Assembly (NCBI RefSeq): GCF_900176395.1
Contig: NZ_FWXL01000005.1
Span: forward strand, 248,001-312,000
Reading direction: 5' to 3'
Length of the DNA: 64,000 nt
Source: Novosphingobium sp. B1
GTDB taxonomy: Bacteria; Pseudomonadota; Alphaproteobacteria; Sphingomonadales; Sphingomonadaceae
The notes beneath the pieces were generated by a model. The model was given only the letters and a program-made list of their open reading frames with translations, made no database searches and had not been told where the DNA came from. Shown here piece after piece: positions 41,651-50,284 of this stretch. Each line of letters begins with the position of its first letter. Position 1 is the first letter of the stretch. The position numbers and the translations under genes are program-made.

Positions 41651-41724
41651 GGCGCGCTCCAAACACTAATGCCTTCGATATTTGACGTTGTTTTTCAGAT
41701 GCTTACAAAATAGCTGCAAAAATT

Positions 41725-41777
41725 TTTGTGCCGATTTTGACACAATGTAGCCTTGCTCGTGCAATTTTCGGCACAAA
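41725..41777. promoter_or_regulatory. Inverted-repeat pair in the dctA-dctB promoter region
   Basis: TTTGTGCCGA at 41725-41734 and its exact reverse complement TCGGCACAAA at 41768-41777 lie in the 142-base gap between dctA and dctB. With starts 43 bases apart (about four helical turns), they are good candidates for two DctD-binding sites. A sigma-54 promoter with GG and GC ten bases apart was not found in either direction. Confidence 0.5.
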
Positions 41778-41792
41778 GATCGGCGCTGATTC

Positions 41793-43505
41793 GTGGGCAG
41801 GCATTCGGGCAAGATCAGTCTTGTTCTGGTGGCCGCAGGCGCGCTTGGCACTGGCCTGCTGGGAGGTGCGATAAGCCAGCGCGTAGCGCTTGCCCGGTTC
41901 GAGCAGCGCGCGATGTCCGATACAAGCCTGCGACAGGCCCTGCTGTCGAGCGAGATTGCGAGGTTTCGCCTGCTGCCCCGCTTCATGTCCGACGACCGTG
42001 GCGTGGTCGCGGCAATCGATGATCCAACGCCGGCGGCAAGACAGGCGCTGAACCTCAAGCTCGAGCAGCTTTCGCACGAGATCGGGGCGCCGGTGATCTA
42101 CGTCATCGGCCCCGATGGCACGACGCTGAGCGCGAGCAACTGGCGCAGCCCCGAGAACTTCGTGGGCAATTCCTATCGATTCCGCCCCTATTTCCGCGAT
42201 GCCTTCTCCACCGGAACCGGCGAACAGTTTGCGCTTGGCAATACCAGCCGCAAGCCCGGCCTGTACCTTGCCAACCGCTCGGCAAACAACGGGGTGGTCG
42301 TCGTCAAGCTCGAATTCGAGACGATCGAGGCGCAATGGTCGCGGGCCGAAGGCGTGACGTTCGTGACCGACCGGAACGGCGTGATCCTGGTTTCCAGCCG
42401 GCCACAGTGGCGGTTTTCGGCGACGCGCAGACTGACCGGCGCGGTGCGCATCGCCGAACAGCAGACGAGCGGGGTCAGCGCGATCGGCGGGCCGCCGTTC
42501 AAGTTTGCCGGCCCCAACCGCATCACGATGGACGAAGGGCGCGGCTATCTGCTGTCCACGACATCGGCGGATTCGAGCGGTTGGCGGGTTAACCTTGCCC
42601 TTCCGCTCAAGCCGACCGTGGATACTGCCGTGCGCAGTGCCCAGTTCATATCCGGGCTGGCGGCGCTCGTGGTGTTCGGCATTCTTGCCCTGCTGGCCGA
42701 ACGCAACCGGCAGCGGCGCGTGCGCACACAGCATCTGGAAGCCGCCGTGGGCGAACGCACTGCCGCGCTACGCGACGAAATGGCCGAGCGGTCTGCTGCC
42801 GAGCAGCGCGCGGCGCAGTTGCGCGAAGGCTTGCGGCAGGCCAACCGCCTGGCCACGCTCGGGCAGATCACCGCCAGCGTCGCGCACGAGACGGCCCAGC
42901 CCGTGGCGGCAATCCGCAATTACGCGGCCAACAGCACGATCATGCTCGATCGCGGAGACAGCGACGGCGTGCGGGAAAACCTGGCCAGCATAAGCCGTCT
43001 GGCTGAGCGCATTGGCGCGGTCACCGCACACTTGCGCGGGTTTGCGCGCAAGGCAGGCGGCTCGGTCGGCGAATTACCGCTCGAAGACGTAATCGATGGC
43101 GCCCGCCTGATCCTGAAGGAACAACTGCCGTCAATCGATGTCCAGCTTCGCGGCCGCCGCCGCAAGGTGCGCGTCAGGGGTGAAAGAGTCCGTCTCGAAC
43201 AGGTCGTCGTCAACCTGCTGCAGAATGCGGCCGAAGCGCTGGCGGACAAGCCCGCCGCGCGCATCGTGCTGGAGATCGCGGTGGACGAAGAAGCTGTCCG
43301 CCTTCGCGTGAGCGACAACGGGCCGGGTATCGACAGCAATGTCGCGGCCTCGCTGTTCACGCCTTTCACAACGAGCAGGGCGACCGGGCTCGGGCTTGGT
43401 CTCGTCATCGCCAAGGACATCGTCGAGGAATTCGGCGGCACGCTGTCGCTTGTGCAAGGCGATGAAGGAGCGTGCTTCGAAGTATGCCTGGTGCGTGTGC
43501 GATGA
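41793..43505 (+). CDS. dctB: C4-dicarboxylate sensor histidine kinase DctB
   Basis: A 570-residue membrane kinase. A first membrane segment (ISLVLVAAGALGTGLLGG) and a second at about residues 280-300 bracket a periplasmic PDC/CACHE domain with the DctB pattern (GTTLSASNWRSPENFVGNSYRFRPYF, GNTSRKPGLYLANR). A coiled linker leads to the His-containing ASVAHETAQPVAAIRNY and the ATPase with N box VVNLLQNAAEAL, SDNGPGID and GLGLGLVIAKDI. It starts with GTG. It senses external dicarboxylates and phosphorylates the DctD-like protein encoded next, whose start it overlaps. Confidence 0.9.
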   Translation: MGRHSGKISLVLVAAGALGTGLLGGAISQRVALARFEQRAMSDTSLRQALLSSEIARFRLLPRFMSDDRGVVAAIDDPTPAARQALNLKLEQLSHEIGAPVIYVIGPDGTTLSASNWRSPENFVGNSYRFRPYFRDAFSTGTGEQFALGNTSRKPGLYLANRSANNGVVVVKLEFETIEAQWSRAEGVTFVTDRNGVILVSSRPQWRFSATRRLTGAVRIAEQQTSGVSAIGGPPFKFAGPNRITMDEGRGYLLSTTSADSSGWRVNLALPLKPTVDTAVRSAQFISGLAALVVFGILALLAERNRQRRVRTQHLEAAVGERTAALRDEMAERSAAEQRAAQLREGLRQANRLATLGQITASVAHETAQPVAAIRNYAANSTIMLDRGDSDGVRENLASISRLAERIGAVTAHLRGFARKAGGSVGELPLEDVIDGARLILKEQLPSIDVQLRGRRRKVRVRGERVRLEQVVVNLLQNAAEALADKPAARIVLEIAVDEEAVRLRVSDNGPGIDSNVAASLFTPFTTSRATGLGLGLVIAKDIVEEFGGTLSLVQGDEGACFEVCLVRVR

Positions 43506-44830
43506 ACGGGACCGGCATTCGCGGCAAGGTGGCGCTGGTCGAGGACGACGACGACCTGCGGCGCGCAACAGCGCAGATGCTCTCGCTGACCGACTACGAG
43601 GTCACCGTGTTCGACAGGGCCGAACCGGCGCTTGCTGCGATCGACGAGGCCTGGGACGGCGTAATCGTTACCGATATCCGCATGCCGGGAATGTCGGGCG
43701 TCGAACTTTTCCGCACCATGCACCAGCGTGACCCCGAACTGCCGGTCATCCTGGTCACCGGCCATGGCGATATCGGCCTGGCGGTTGAAACGATGAAGGC
43801 CGGCGCATGGGATTTCCTCAGCAAACCCTTCTCGCCCGACGCGCTGCTGGCCGCGGTCGATCGGGCCCTGAAAGCGCGCGAACTGGCGCTCGAGAACCGC
43901 CGCCTCAAGGCCGAGGCCGTGATGGAGTACTCCTCGTTGCTGGTCGGCGATTCTCCCGCGATCACCAGGCTTCGCGCCATGATTCCGGCGCTTGCGGACA
44001 CCAACCTCGACATCCTGATCGAAGGCGAGACGGGCACGGGCAAGGAGCTGTTCGCGCGGCTCCTGCATCGCGCCGGCAGAAGGTCGCGCCACCGCCTGCT
44101 GATCATCAACTGCGCGAGCCTGCCCCCGCAACTTGAAGAGGAAACCTTTGCCCCGGCCGGAGCGGCGAGCCTGGCATCGGCAAATCGCGGCACGCTGGTT
44201 CTGGATGACCTCGACCTTGCCCCTGCCCCGCTCCAGGCGCGCCTGATCCAGCTTGCCGAGGAGCGGGTGCTGCGCTCGCCCGGCAGCCGCGAACCGCTGC
44301 CGCTCGACATTCGCATCATCGCCACGGCCGGCACGACCCCGGCACGCGCCGAAGATGCAATCGCGCCGGCGCTGTTCTACCGCGTCGCTGCAGTCAGGCT
44401 GCAGATGCCCCCCTTGCGCGACCGGCGCGACGACATCGCCAAACTTTTTGCGCATCACGTAGGCCAGGTCAGCGCACGCTTGCGCAGGCCGATCCCCGAC
44501 ATGACGCCGGCAGTGAGCGACCATCTGGCAACCCACGCCTGGCCCGGTAACGTGCGCGAACTGGCCTACTATGCCGAGCGTTTCGTGCTTGGCCTCGTGG
44601 ATCAGACCGGCCCTGCTGCCACGACGGCGGCAGGCTCCGGGACCGATCCGGGCAAATCGTTGCCCGAGCGCATGGATGCCTTCGAGCGCGAGGCCATCGT
44701 TAAGGCCGTCCGCGAAGCCAACGGCGAGATCGGACAGGCCATCGCCGTGGTGGCGGTGCCGCGCAAGACGTTCTACTATCGCGTCAAGAAGCTGGGCATC
44801 GACCTTTCGAAGCTGAAGAAAGAGAAGTGA
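43502..44830 (+). CDS. dctD: DctD-like response regulator lacking the GAFTGA loop
   Basis: A 442-residue regulator with a receiver domain (acidic pocket EDDDD, phospho-Asp58 in VTDIRMPG, Lys108 in LSKPF), an AAA+ domain and a Fis-type helix-turn-helix (about 415-436). Walker A is intact (GETGTGKEL), but Walker B reads LVLDDLD instead of the usual DE. The segment that should contain GAFTGA, the loop that contacts sigma-54, is shortened to ETFAPAGAASLASANRGTL. Like TyrR and Rhodobacter NtrC it may therefore act with the housekeeping sigma factor. The ATGA overlap with dctB indicates coupling. Confidence 0.85.
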   Translation: MNGTGIRGKVALVEDDDDLRRATAQMLSLTDYEVTVFDRAEPALAAIDEAWDGVIVTDIRMPGMSGVELFRTMHQRDPELPVILVTGHGDIGLAVETMKAGAWDFLSKPFSPDALLAAVDRALKARELALENRRLKAEAVMEYSSLLVGDSPAITRLRAMIPALADTNLDILIEGETGTGKELFARLLHRAGRRSRHRLLIINCASLPPQLEEETFAPAGAASLASANRGTLVLDDLDLAPAPLQARLIQLAEERVLRSPGSREPLPLDIRIIATAGTTPARAEDAIAPALFYRVAAVRLQMPPLRDRRDDIAKLFAHHVGQVSARLRRPIPDMTPAVSDHLATHAWPGNVRELAYYAERFVLGLVDQTGPAATTAAGSGTDPGKSLPERMDAFEREAIVKAVREANGEIGQAIAVVAVPRKTFYYRVKKLGIDLSKLKKEK

Positions 44831-44885
44831 ACGCGACCTCGCTTTCTCCCGGCACAACCCCTTTGCTGGATCGGCAATTTCTTCC

Positions 44886-46187
44886 ATGACCACCACCGCG
44901 CCTGCAACCGGAGCCCCCAGCAACCGAGAGCGCGCAAGGGCAATTATCGGTGGTTCGACCGGCAATCTCGTCGAATGGTACGACTGGTATGCCTATGCAG
45001 CGTTCACGCTGTAATTCGCACCGCATTTCTTCCCCTCGGATGACAAGACGGCAGAGCTGCTGGGGGCAGCGGCGGTCTTTGCGGTAGGTTTCTTCATGCG
45101 GCCGGTCGGTGCGTGGATCATGGGCATCTATGCCGACCGCAAGGGCCGCAAGAGCGGCCTTGCCTTGTCGGTCTCGCTCATGTGCGCAGGATCGCTGCTG
45201 ATCGCGGTCGCACCGACGTACGAAAGCGCCGGGCTGATCGCGCCGGCCCTGCTCGTGCTGGCGCGGCTGATGCAGGGGCTTTCGGTTGGCGGGGAATACG
45301 GCGCCAGCGCAACCTACCTCAGTGAAATGGCCGGCAAGAGGCGGCGCGGCTTTTTCTCGTCGTTCCAGTACGTCACGCTGATTGGTGGGCAGCTTCTGGC
45401 AATCGGCGTGCTGCTTGTCCTGCAATCGGCGCTGAGCGAGGCTGCGCTCGATGCCTGGGGCTGGCGCATTCCCTTCGCGATCGGGGCGGCGCTTGCCATC
45501 GTGGTGTTCTGGATAAGGCGCGGCCTTGCCGAGACCGAGAGCTTCACCAAAGCAAAGGATAGCGGCGCGCCGCAATCGGGCATGCTCACGCTCTTCCGCC
45601 AGCACCCGCGCGAGGCATTTGCGGTGATGATGATGACCGCCGGCGGCACGCTCGCATTCTATGCCTTCTCGATCTACATGCAGAAGTTCCTGGTGAATAC
45701 CAGCGGCTTCGACCGCGAAACCGCATCGCGGATCAATGGCGCGACGCTCTTCCTGTTCATGATCTTCCAGCCCGTGGCAGGCGCGCTCAGCGATCGCATC
45801 GGGCGCAAGCCCTTGCTGATCGGTTTCGGCGTGCTCGGCGTACTGGGCACCTACCCGCTCTTTGCAACGCTCGAGACGACGCGCGATCCGCTTAGCGCGT
45901 TTCTCCTAGTCCTCGGCGCCCTGACGATCGTGACGGGGTACACCTCGATCAATGCGGTGGTGAAAGCCGAGATGTTTCCCGCTCACATCCGTGCGCTTGG
46001 CGTTGCCCTGCCCTACGCTCTTGCCAACACGATCTTTGGCGGCACGGCAGAGTATGTCGCACTCAGCTTCAAGGATGCCGGATGGGAGCGAGGCTTCTAC
46101 TGGTACGTGACAGTCATGATCGCGATCTCGCTGATCTTCTATGTGCGCATGAAAGACACCGGGACCAGCAAGATCATCGAAGACTAA
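44886..46187 (+). pseudogene. MHS-family (KgtP-like) metabolite:H+ symporter with an in-frame stop
   Basis: One 434-codon frame runs from ATG 44886 to 46187, broken only by TAA at 45012-45014 (codon 43). The context reads VEWYDWYAYAAFTL-stop-FAPHFFP; relatives have an aromatic residue, usually Tyr, here, so a TAC or TAT to TAA change is likely. The remainder is a normal MHS transporter: FFMRPVGAWIMGIYADRKGRK, GLSVGGEYGASATYLSEMA and the C-terminal helices. Relatives import 2-oxoglutarate, citrate or similar acids. An internal start at 45096 would lack the first helices. Readthrough or sequencing error are alternatives. Confidence 0.8.
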
Positions 46188-46551
46188 TCGTTGCGCTCTG
46201 CGCGATCACGCGCAAGGCTGGCACCTGCACAGCCAGCATCAGGCGCAAAAATGTTAACGCTTGTGTCCGATTCGAATCACGTCTGACTGCGCTTGGCAAC
46301 AGTCGTGAATACGTAGAACGACCCAAGACCGCTACGACCAAACCCTCAGTACCGGACGGCGGTCACACCGCGCCGAAACCTGTTGCTGCAGTTGCAACAA
46401 CCTTTTTCGGGCGCATAAACACCACCGCGCAGCCCGCAAGTTTTTCTTCTCGCGCCTTTTGCGAATAGATGTGGACAGTATCTCTATGCCATCCATAGAG
46501 ATTGCCGGCGTGGCAAGGATCGGCCAAGCTGTCGGCTACTTGGGGGCAACG
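46188..46551. other. Intergenic region
   Basis: A 364-base stretch without a convincing gene. A short hairpin TGTTGC/GCAACA (46381-46399) with ACC and five T residues after it could be a weak terminator for readthrough from the broken symporter. The part just before the TSUP gene (46486-46551) is an open frame extension of that gene. Confidence 0.4.
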
Positions 46552-47403
46552 ATGCAGGCGCTCGGCGATATGGACTTTCTGCACGCTGCTGCGGGCATGC
46601 TGGTGGGCATGCTGGTCGGGCTGACCGGCGTGGGCGGCGGCTCCCTGATGACCCCGCTGCTCGTGCTGATGTTCGGCGTGAGCCCGCATACCGCCGTGGG
46701 CACCGACCTGCTCTATGCCGCCATGACCAAGATCACCGGTTCGGCCGTGCACGGCTGGCGCGATACCGTCGACTGGAAGATCGTACGGCGCCTCGCGCTG
46801 GGATCGATCCCGGCCGCGCTGCTCACGCTTGTCACACTGTCCTACGTCGGCAAGGTCGGCAAGTCGTCGGAAAACGTGATCCTGCTGTCTCTGTCCGTCC
46901 TGCTGGGCATAACCTCGCTGGCGGTACTGTTTCGAGACCGCTTGATCCGCTTTGCCCATGGGCTGGACCCGCAGGCGCCGCCGCGTCAGGTCGAACTGAG
47001 CACGACGCTGCTGGGCGCCGTAATCGGGGTGGCGGTCACGATCTCGTCAGTCGGGGCTGGCGCGATCGGCATGACCGTTCTGCTGATCCTCTATCCGCGA
47101 CTGTCGGTCGCCCGCATTGTCGGTTCGGACATTGCCCATGCAGTGCCGCTGGCGCTGATTGCGGGGACCGGTCACTGGCTGATCGGCGGCGTGGATTCGG
47201 TCCTGCTGGTCAACCTGCTGATCGGGTCGATACCCGGCGTGATCATCGGCAGCCTGCTTTCGACGCGGGCCCCGGACAGGATCCTGCAACCGTTGCTCGC
47301 CGTGGTTCTGGCCCTTTCGGCATGGCAACTGGCGGTCAAGGCGCTCACCCCCGACGCTCCCAAGCACGCGATGGCGGAACCGGCGCGGTCTCGCCCGGCT
47401 TGA
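46552..47403 (+). CDS. TauE/SafE (TSUP) family permease
   Basis: A 283-residue membrane protein with about eight hydrophobic segments. GMLVGLTGVGGGSLMTPLLVLMFG and the second repeat AVTISSVGAGAIGMTVLLI are TSUP features. The start is uncertain: ATG 46552 follows GGGGG by five bases, while ATG 46486 and TTG 46459 would add an unusual N-terminus. It stands alone, convergent with the FrnE-like gene. This is the third TSUP protein in the window; the substrate is unknown. Confidence 0.82.
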   Translation: MQALGDMDFLHAAAGMLVGMLVGLTGVGGGSLMTPLLVLMFGVSPHTAVGTDLLYAAMTKITGSAVHGWRDTVDWKIVRRLALGSIPAALLTLVTLSYVGKVGKSSENVILLSLSVLLGITSLAVLFRDRLIRFAHGLDPQAPPRQVELSTTLLGAVIGVAVTISSVGAGAIGMTVLLILYPRLSVARIVGSDIAHAVPLALIAGTGHWLIGGVDSVLLVNLLIGSIPGVIIGSLLSTRAPDRILQPLLAVVLALSAWQLAVKALTPDAPKHAMAEPARSRPA

Positions 47404-47416
47404 GCGCTGACAGCAG

Positions 47417-48109
47417 TCAGGCCTTTCCTTCGGCCTCGCGGGACAGCACCTTGCGGATCAGGCTGGCGTAGACCTCCGGCTCCTGCGCGCCGGGTACGAG
47501 CAGCTTTCCATTGATGACGACGGCAGGCACGCCGCTGACGTTCATGTCCCACGCCTGGCGTTCGCCGGCGGTAACCATCGCGTCAATCGCCGGGTCAATC
47601 ATAGCCTCGAGCGCCCCGATGCGCGGCAGGCCCGCGCCTTCGGCAACGTCGGCCAGAACTTCAGGATCGCCCATGTTGCGGCGTTCGCGGAAGTGCGCGT
47701 CGAACAGGGCGCGCTTCAACTGCATCTGCCGATCGGGTCCGAAATCGCGCAGGGCCCAGGTCAGCACACGGTGTGCAAGGCGCGTGTTCCACATCATGGC
47801 CGGCGGCGGCTCGCCCTTGCCTGTGTAGTCGAAGGAATAGCCCGCGCGCTCGGCCGCAGACTTCAGTGTGTCGCGCACGCCTGCCGATTGTTCCGGGGTG
47901 CGGCCATACTTGCGCTGGATGTGCGCCGCCTGCTCCTCGCCCTCGTCGGCCATGTCGGGATTGAGTTCGAACGGGTGGAAGCGGATCGTGGCATCCACCT
48001 CGCCTGACATCCCGGCAAGCGCCTTGTCGAGCTGCCCCAGCCCGATCACGCACCACGGGCACATGACATCCGACCAGATGTCGAGCGTGACCTTGGCTGG
48101 CTCGCTCAT
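47417..48109 (-). CDS. DsbA-family oxidoreductase, FrnE-like
   Basis: A 230-residue cytoplasmic thioredoxin-fold protein of the 2-hydroxychromene-2-carboxylate isomerase/DsbA (FrnE) group. Cys17 and Cys20 form the CPWC active site in DVMCPWCVIG, and the cis-Pro loop is NVSGVPAVVING. No signal peptide. FrnE proteins act in disulfide handling and oxidative-stress tolerance. ATG 48109 overlaps the NudC stop by four bases, so the two are translated together. Confidence 0.88.
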   Translation of the reverse strand: MSEPAKVTLDIWSDVMCPWCVIGLGQLDKALAGMSGEVDATIRFHPFELNPDMADEGEEQAAHIQRKYGRTPEQSAGVRDTLKSAAERAGYSFDYTGKGEPPPAMMWNTRLAHRVLTWALRDFGPDRQMQLKRALFDAHFRERRNMGDPEVLADVAEGAGLPRIGALEAMIDPAIDAMVTAGERQAWDMNVSGVPAVVINGKLLVPGAQEPEVYASLIRKVLSREAEGKA

Positions 48110-48987
48110 TGTGCCAGCCACCATTTCAGCAGGTGATGCGCTACTGCGAAGGGCGGCGGGGCGATGAAGGCGCCGTCTTCGGCGCCGGTCATGGCGTAGG
48201 CCACCTCCTCGCGAGTGAACCAGCGGGCGTCGTCGAGTTCTGTCGCGTCGATGGTGATCTCGCGCTGCTTCGTGAAGGCATGGCAGGCAATCATCAGCGA
48301 GGAGGGGAACGGCCAGGGCTGGCTGGCGACATAGCGCACTTCGCCCACCTTCACGCTTGCTTCCTCCAGCACTTCGCGGCGCACGGCATCCTCAAGCCCC
48401 TCGCCCGGTTCGACGAATCCGGCCAGCGCCGAATAGCGCCTTGCGGGGAAACGGGGCTGGCGGCCGAGCAGGAGATCGCCCTCGCACTCCACCGTCATGA
48501 TGGTGACAGGATCGACGCGCGGGAAGTGTTCAGCTTTGCAGGCAGGGTTGGTGCAGGATCGCTGCCAGCCGCCCTTGCGCAGTTCGGTGGCGGACCCGCA
48601 GCGCGCGCAGAAGCAATGGCGTGCATGCCAGTCGACCAGGCTGCGCGCGCCGCCGTAGATCGAAAGGTCGGCCGGCGAAAGCGCCCCCATCGCTGCCCAC
48701 AACCGGGGATTGGCCGGAGCGACGCTGCCCACGATCGCCGGCGTCACTTGCGCAAAACAGCCGCGTCCATCCTCGCTCAGACCCAGGAATACCAGTTCGG
48801 CCTGCGCATCGGCGTCGGCCAGCGTGCCCCAGTCCAGCCCGCCATCGGGCGCGATGACCGGGTCGATCCCGTCAAGCCGCAGCAGCCGAGCGCGCCAGTT
48901 CAACAGCGCGCCCAGCTTGTCCGCGTCGGCGCGGATATGGTCGGCCCGGTCGAGACCGCCGCCAGCAAAAGCAATAGTCGTGTCCAT
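48106..48987 (-). CDS. nudC: NAD(H) pyrophosphatase NudC
   Basis: A 293-residue Nudix enzyme that splits NADH and removes NAD caps from RNA. The four-Cys zinc ribbon is CARCG and CTNPAC (about residues 126-150), followed by the Nudix box GFVEPGEGLEDAVRREVLEEA with the metal-binding Glu residues. The downstream SQPWPFPSSLM is the NudC-specific signature. It overlaps the serine hydrolase gene upstream by one base and frnE downstream by four. Confidence 0.93.
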   Translation of the reverse strand: MDTTIAFAGGGLDRADHIRADADKLGALLNWRARLLRLDGIDPVIAPDGGLDWGTLADADAQAELVFLGLSEDGRGCFAQVTPAIVGSVAPANPRLWAAMGALSPADLSIYGGARSLVDWHARHCFCARCGSATELRKGGWQRSCTNPACKAEHFPRVDPVTIMTVECEGDLLLGRQPRFPARRYSALAGFVEPGEGLEDAVRREVLEEASVKVGEVRYVASQPWPFPSSLMIACHAFTKQREITIDATELDDARWFTREEVAYAMTGAEDGAFIAPPPFAVAHHLLKWWLAQ

Positions 48988-50282
48988 CAGGCTGCGGCCT
49001 TCTTCCCTGTCACATCGGCCAGAACGGCCTGTGCGAACTCACGGTGCACCGGATAGGTTTCCGACGGCATGTACTGGGTGTAAACCCCGGCGCGAAGGCC
49101 GACGGTATAGTTGACGAAGCCGACCGTGCCGGCTGCCCCCGCCCAGCCATAGGTCCCCGCATCCGCCCCCAGCCCTACCGACCCGCCTGCGCCGAAGCCG
49201 TTGCCCTTGATGAAAGAGCGCGAGAGATCGGTTCCGGCAGGCAACAGGTTGCTGGTGCCCTGCCGCACCGCCGCCTCGCTCATCACCTGCCTGCCATCGA
49301 TCCGGCCGAAGCCCAGCAGCATCCGCAGGAAGCGGTCGTAATCGCGCGGCGAAGACACCAGCCCTGCTCCGCCGAACGGATAGGGCGGCGCGTCGAGGTA
49401 GATCGAAGCCCTGGCCGGATCGATCGGCAGCAGCATCCCGCCCACGGCCGCATAGTTGGTCGTCAGCCGGTCGACGTCGGCGGCAGCGACGCGAAAGCCG
49501 GTGGAAGTCATGCCGCATGGTTCGAACACGCGCTCTGCCAGGAAAGCGTCGAACGCCTTGCCCGAGGCGACCTCGATCACCCGGCCCATGAGGTCGAGCG
49601 CGACCGAATAGCTCCATGTCGTGCCCGGCTCATAGACCAGCGGCATGGTTGCCAGCACATCGGCAAATTCGGCCAGGCTCTTCAGTGGCCTGGGCGCGTC
49701 CATGCCCGGCAGCGGCATCCGGCTGGCCTGCCCCGGCACCAGCCCGGCGGCGATATAGGCGTCCTTGATCGGCCCCTTCTGGATGATCGAATAGCCAAGT
49801 CCTGCCGTGTGGGTCAGCAGGTGGCGCACGGTGATCTGCGTCTTTGCCGGGCGCAGGTCGGTGATCGAGCCATCGGGTGTCGTCTGCACCATCATCTTGC
49901 CGTAGGCGGGCAGGAGATCGGCGATCGGCTGGTCGAGCCGCAGCTTGCCTTCATCGACCAGCATCATCGCGGCCATGCCGGTGATCGGCTTGGTCATCGA
50001 ATAGATGCGAAACAGGCTGTCCATGCCGACCGGCGCGGCCATGCCCTTGGCTAGCGTGCCGCGGGCGATGTCGAGCGGCGCTTCGGAGGCACCCCAGCCA
50101 AGCGCGGAGACCATGCCAGGCAGCTTGCCCGAGGCGACATAGCCATCGAGCATCGCCGTCACGTGCGGGAAGCGCGCCTCGGCTGCCGCGCTTGCCCAGG
50201 CCATGCGCGGCAAGGCGGCAGCACCCGCCATCGCGCCCAGCGATCCGATGAAGTTCCGCCGCGAGAGCGCGATATCGTGCAT
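48987..50282 (-). CDS. Class C beta-lactamase-like serine hydrolase, Tat-exported
   Basis: A 431-residue serine hydrolase of the beta-lactamase/esterase (PF00144-type) family. A Tat signal (LSRRNFIGSLGAMAGAAALP) targets it to the periplasm. The nucleophile motif SMTK gives Ser95 and Lys98, and a YSV triplet in WSYSVALDL stands in the Tyr position. Such proteins are mostly esterases or D-aminopeptidases; resistance function is not implied. ATG 50282 is preceded by AAAGGA. It lies between mutY and nudC in a tight minus-strand operon. Confidence 0.85.
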   Translation of the reverse strand: MHDIALSRRNFIGSLGAMAGAAALPRMAWASAAAEARFPHVTAMLDGYVASGKLPGMVSALGWGASEAPLDIARGTLAKGMAAPVGMDSLFRIYSMTKPITGMAAMMLVDEGKLRLDQPIADLLPAYGKMMVQTTPDGSITDLRPAKTQITVRHLLTHTAGLGYSIIQKGPIKDAYIAAGLVPGQASRMPLPGMDAPRPLKSLAEFADVLATMPLVYEPGTTWSYSVALDLMGRVIEVASGKAFDAFLAERVFEPCGMTSTGFRVAAADVDRLTTNYAAVGGMLLPIDPARASIYLDAPPYPFGGAGLVSSPRDYDRFLRMLLGFGRIDGRQVMSEAAVRQGTSNLLPAGTDLSRSFIKGNGFGAGGSVGLGADAGTYGWAGAAGTVGFVNYTVGLRAGVYTQYMPSETYPVHREFAQAVLADVTGKKAAA

Positions 50283-50284
50283 GC

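Noticed and set aside
41663..41792. Possible sigma-54 promoter GGCAC...TTTTTGC upstream of dctA
   Set aside because: GG and GC are 13 bases apart instead of 10, so it does not fit the -24/-12 promoter.
42920..44965. 681-residue minus-strand frame
   Set aside because: Antisense to dctB and dctD, which carry complete kinase and receiver motifs.
48987..50282. Antibiotic resistance reading of the beta-lactamase-like gene
   Set aside because: The family is dominated by esterases and peptidases, and nothing in the sequence supports beta-lactam hydrolysis.
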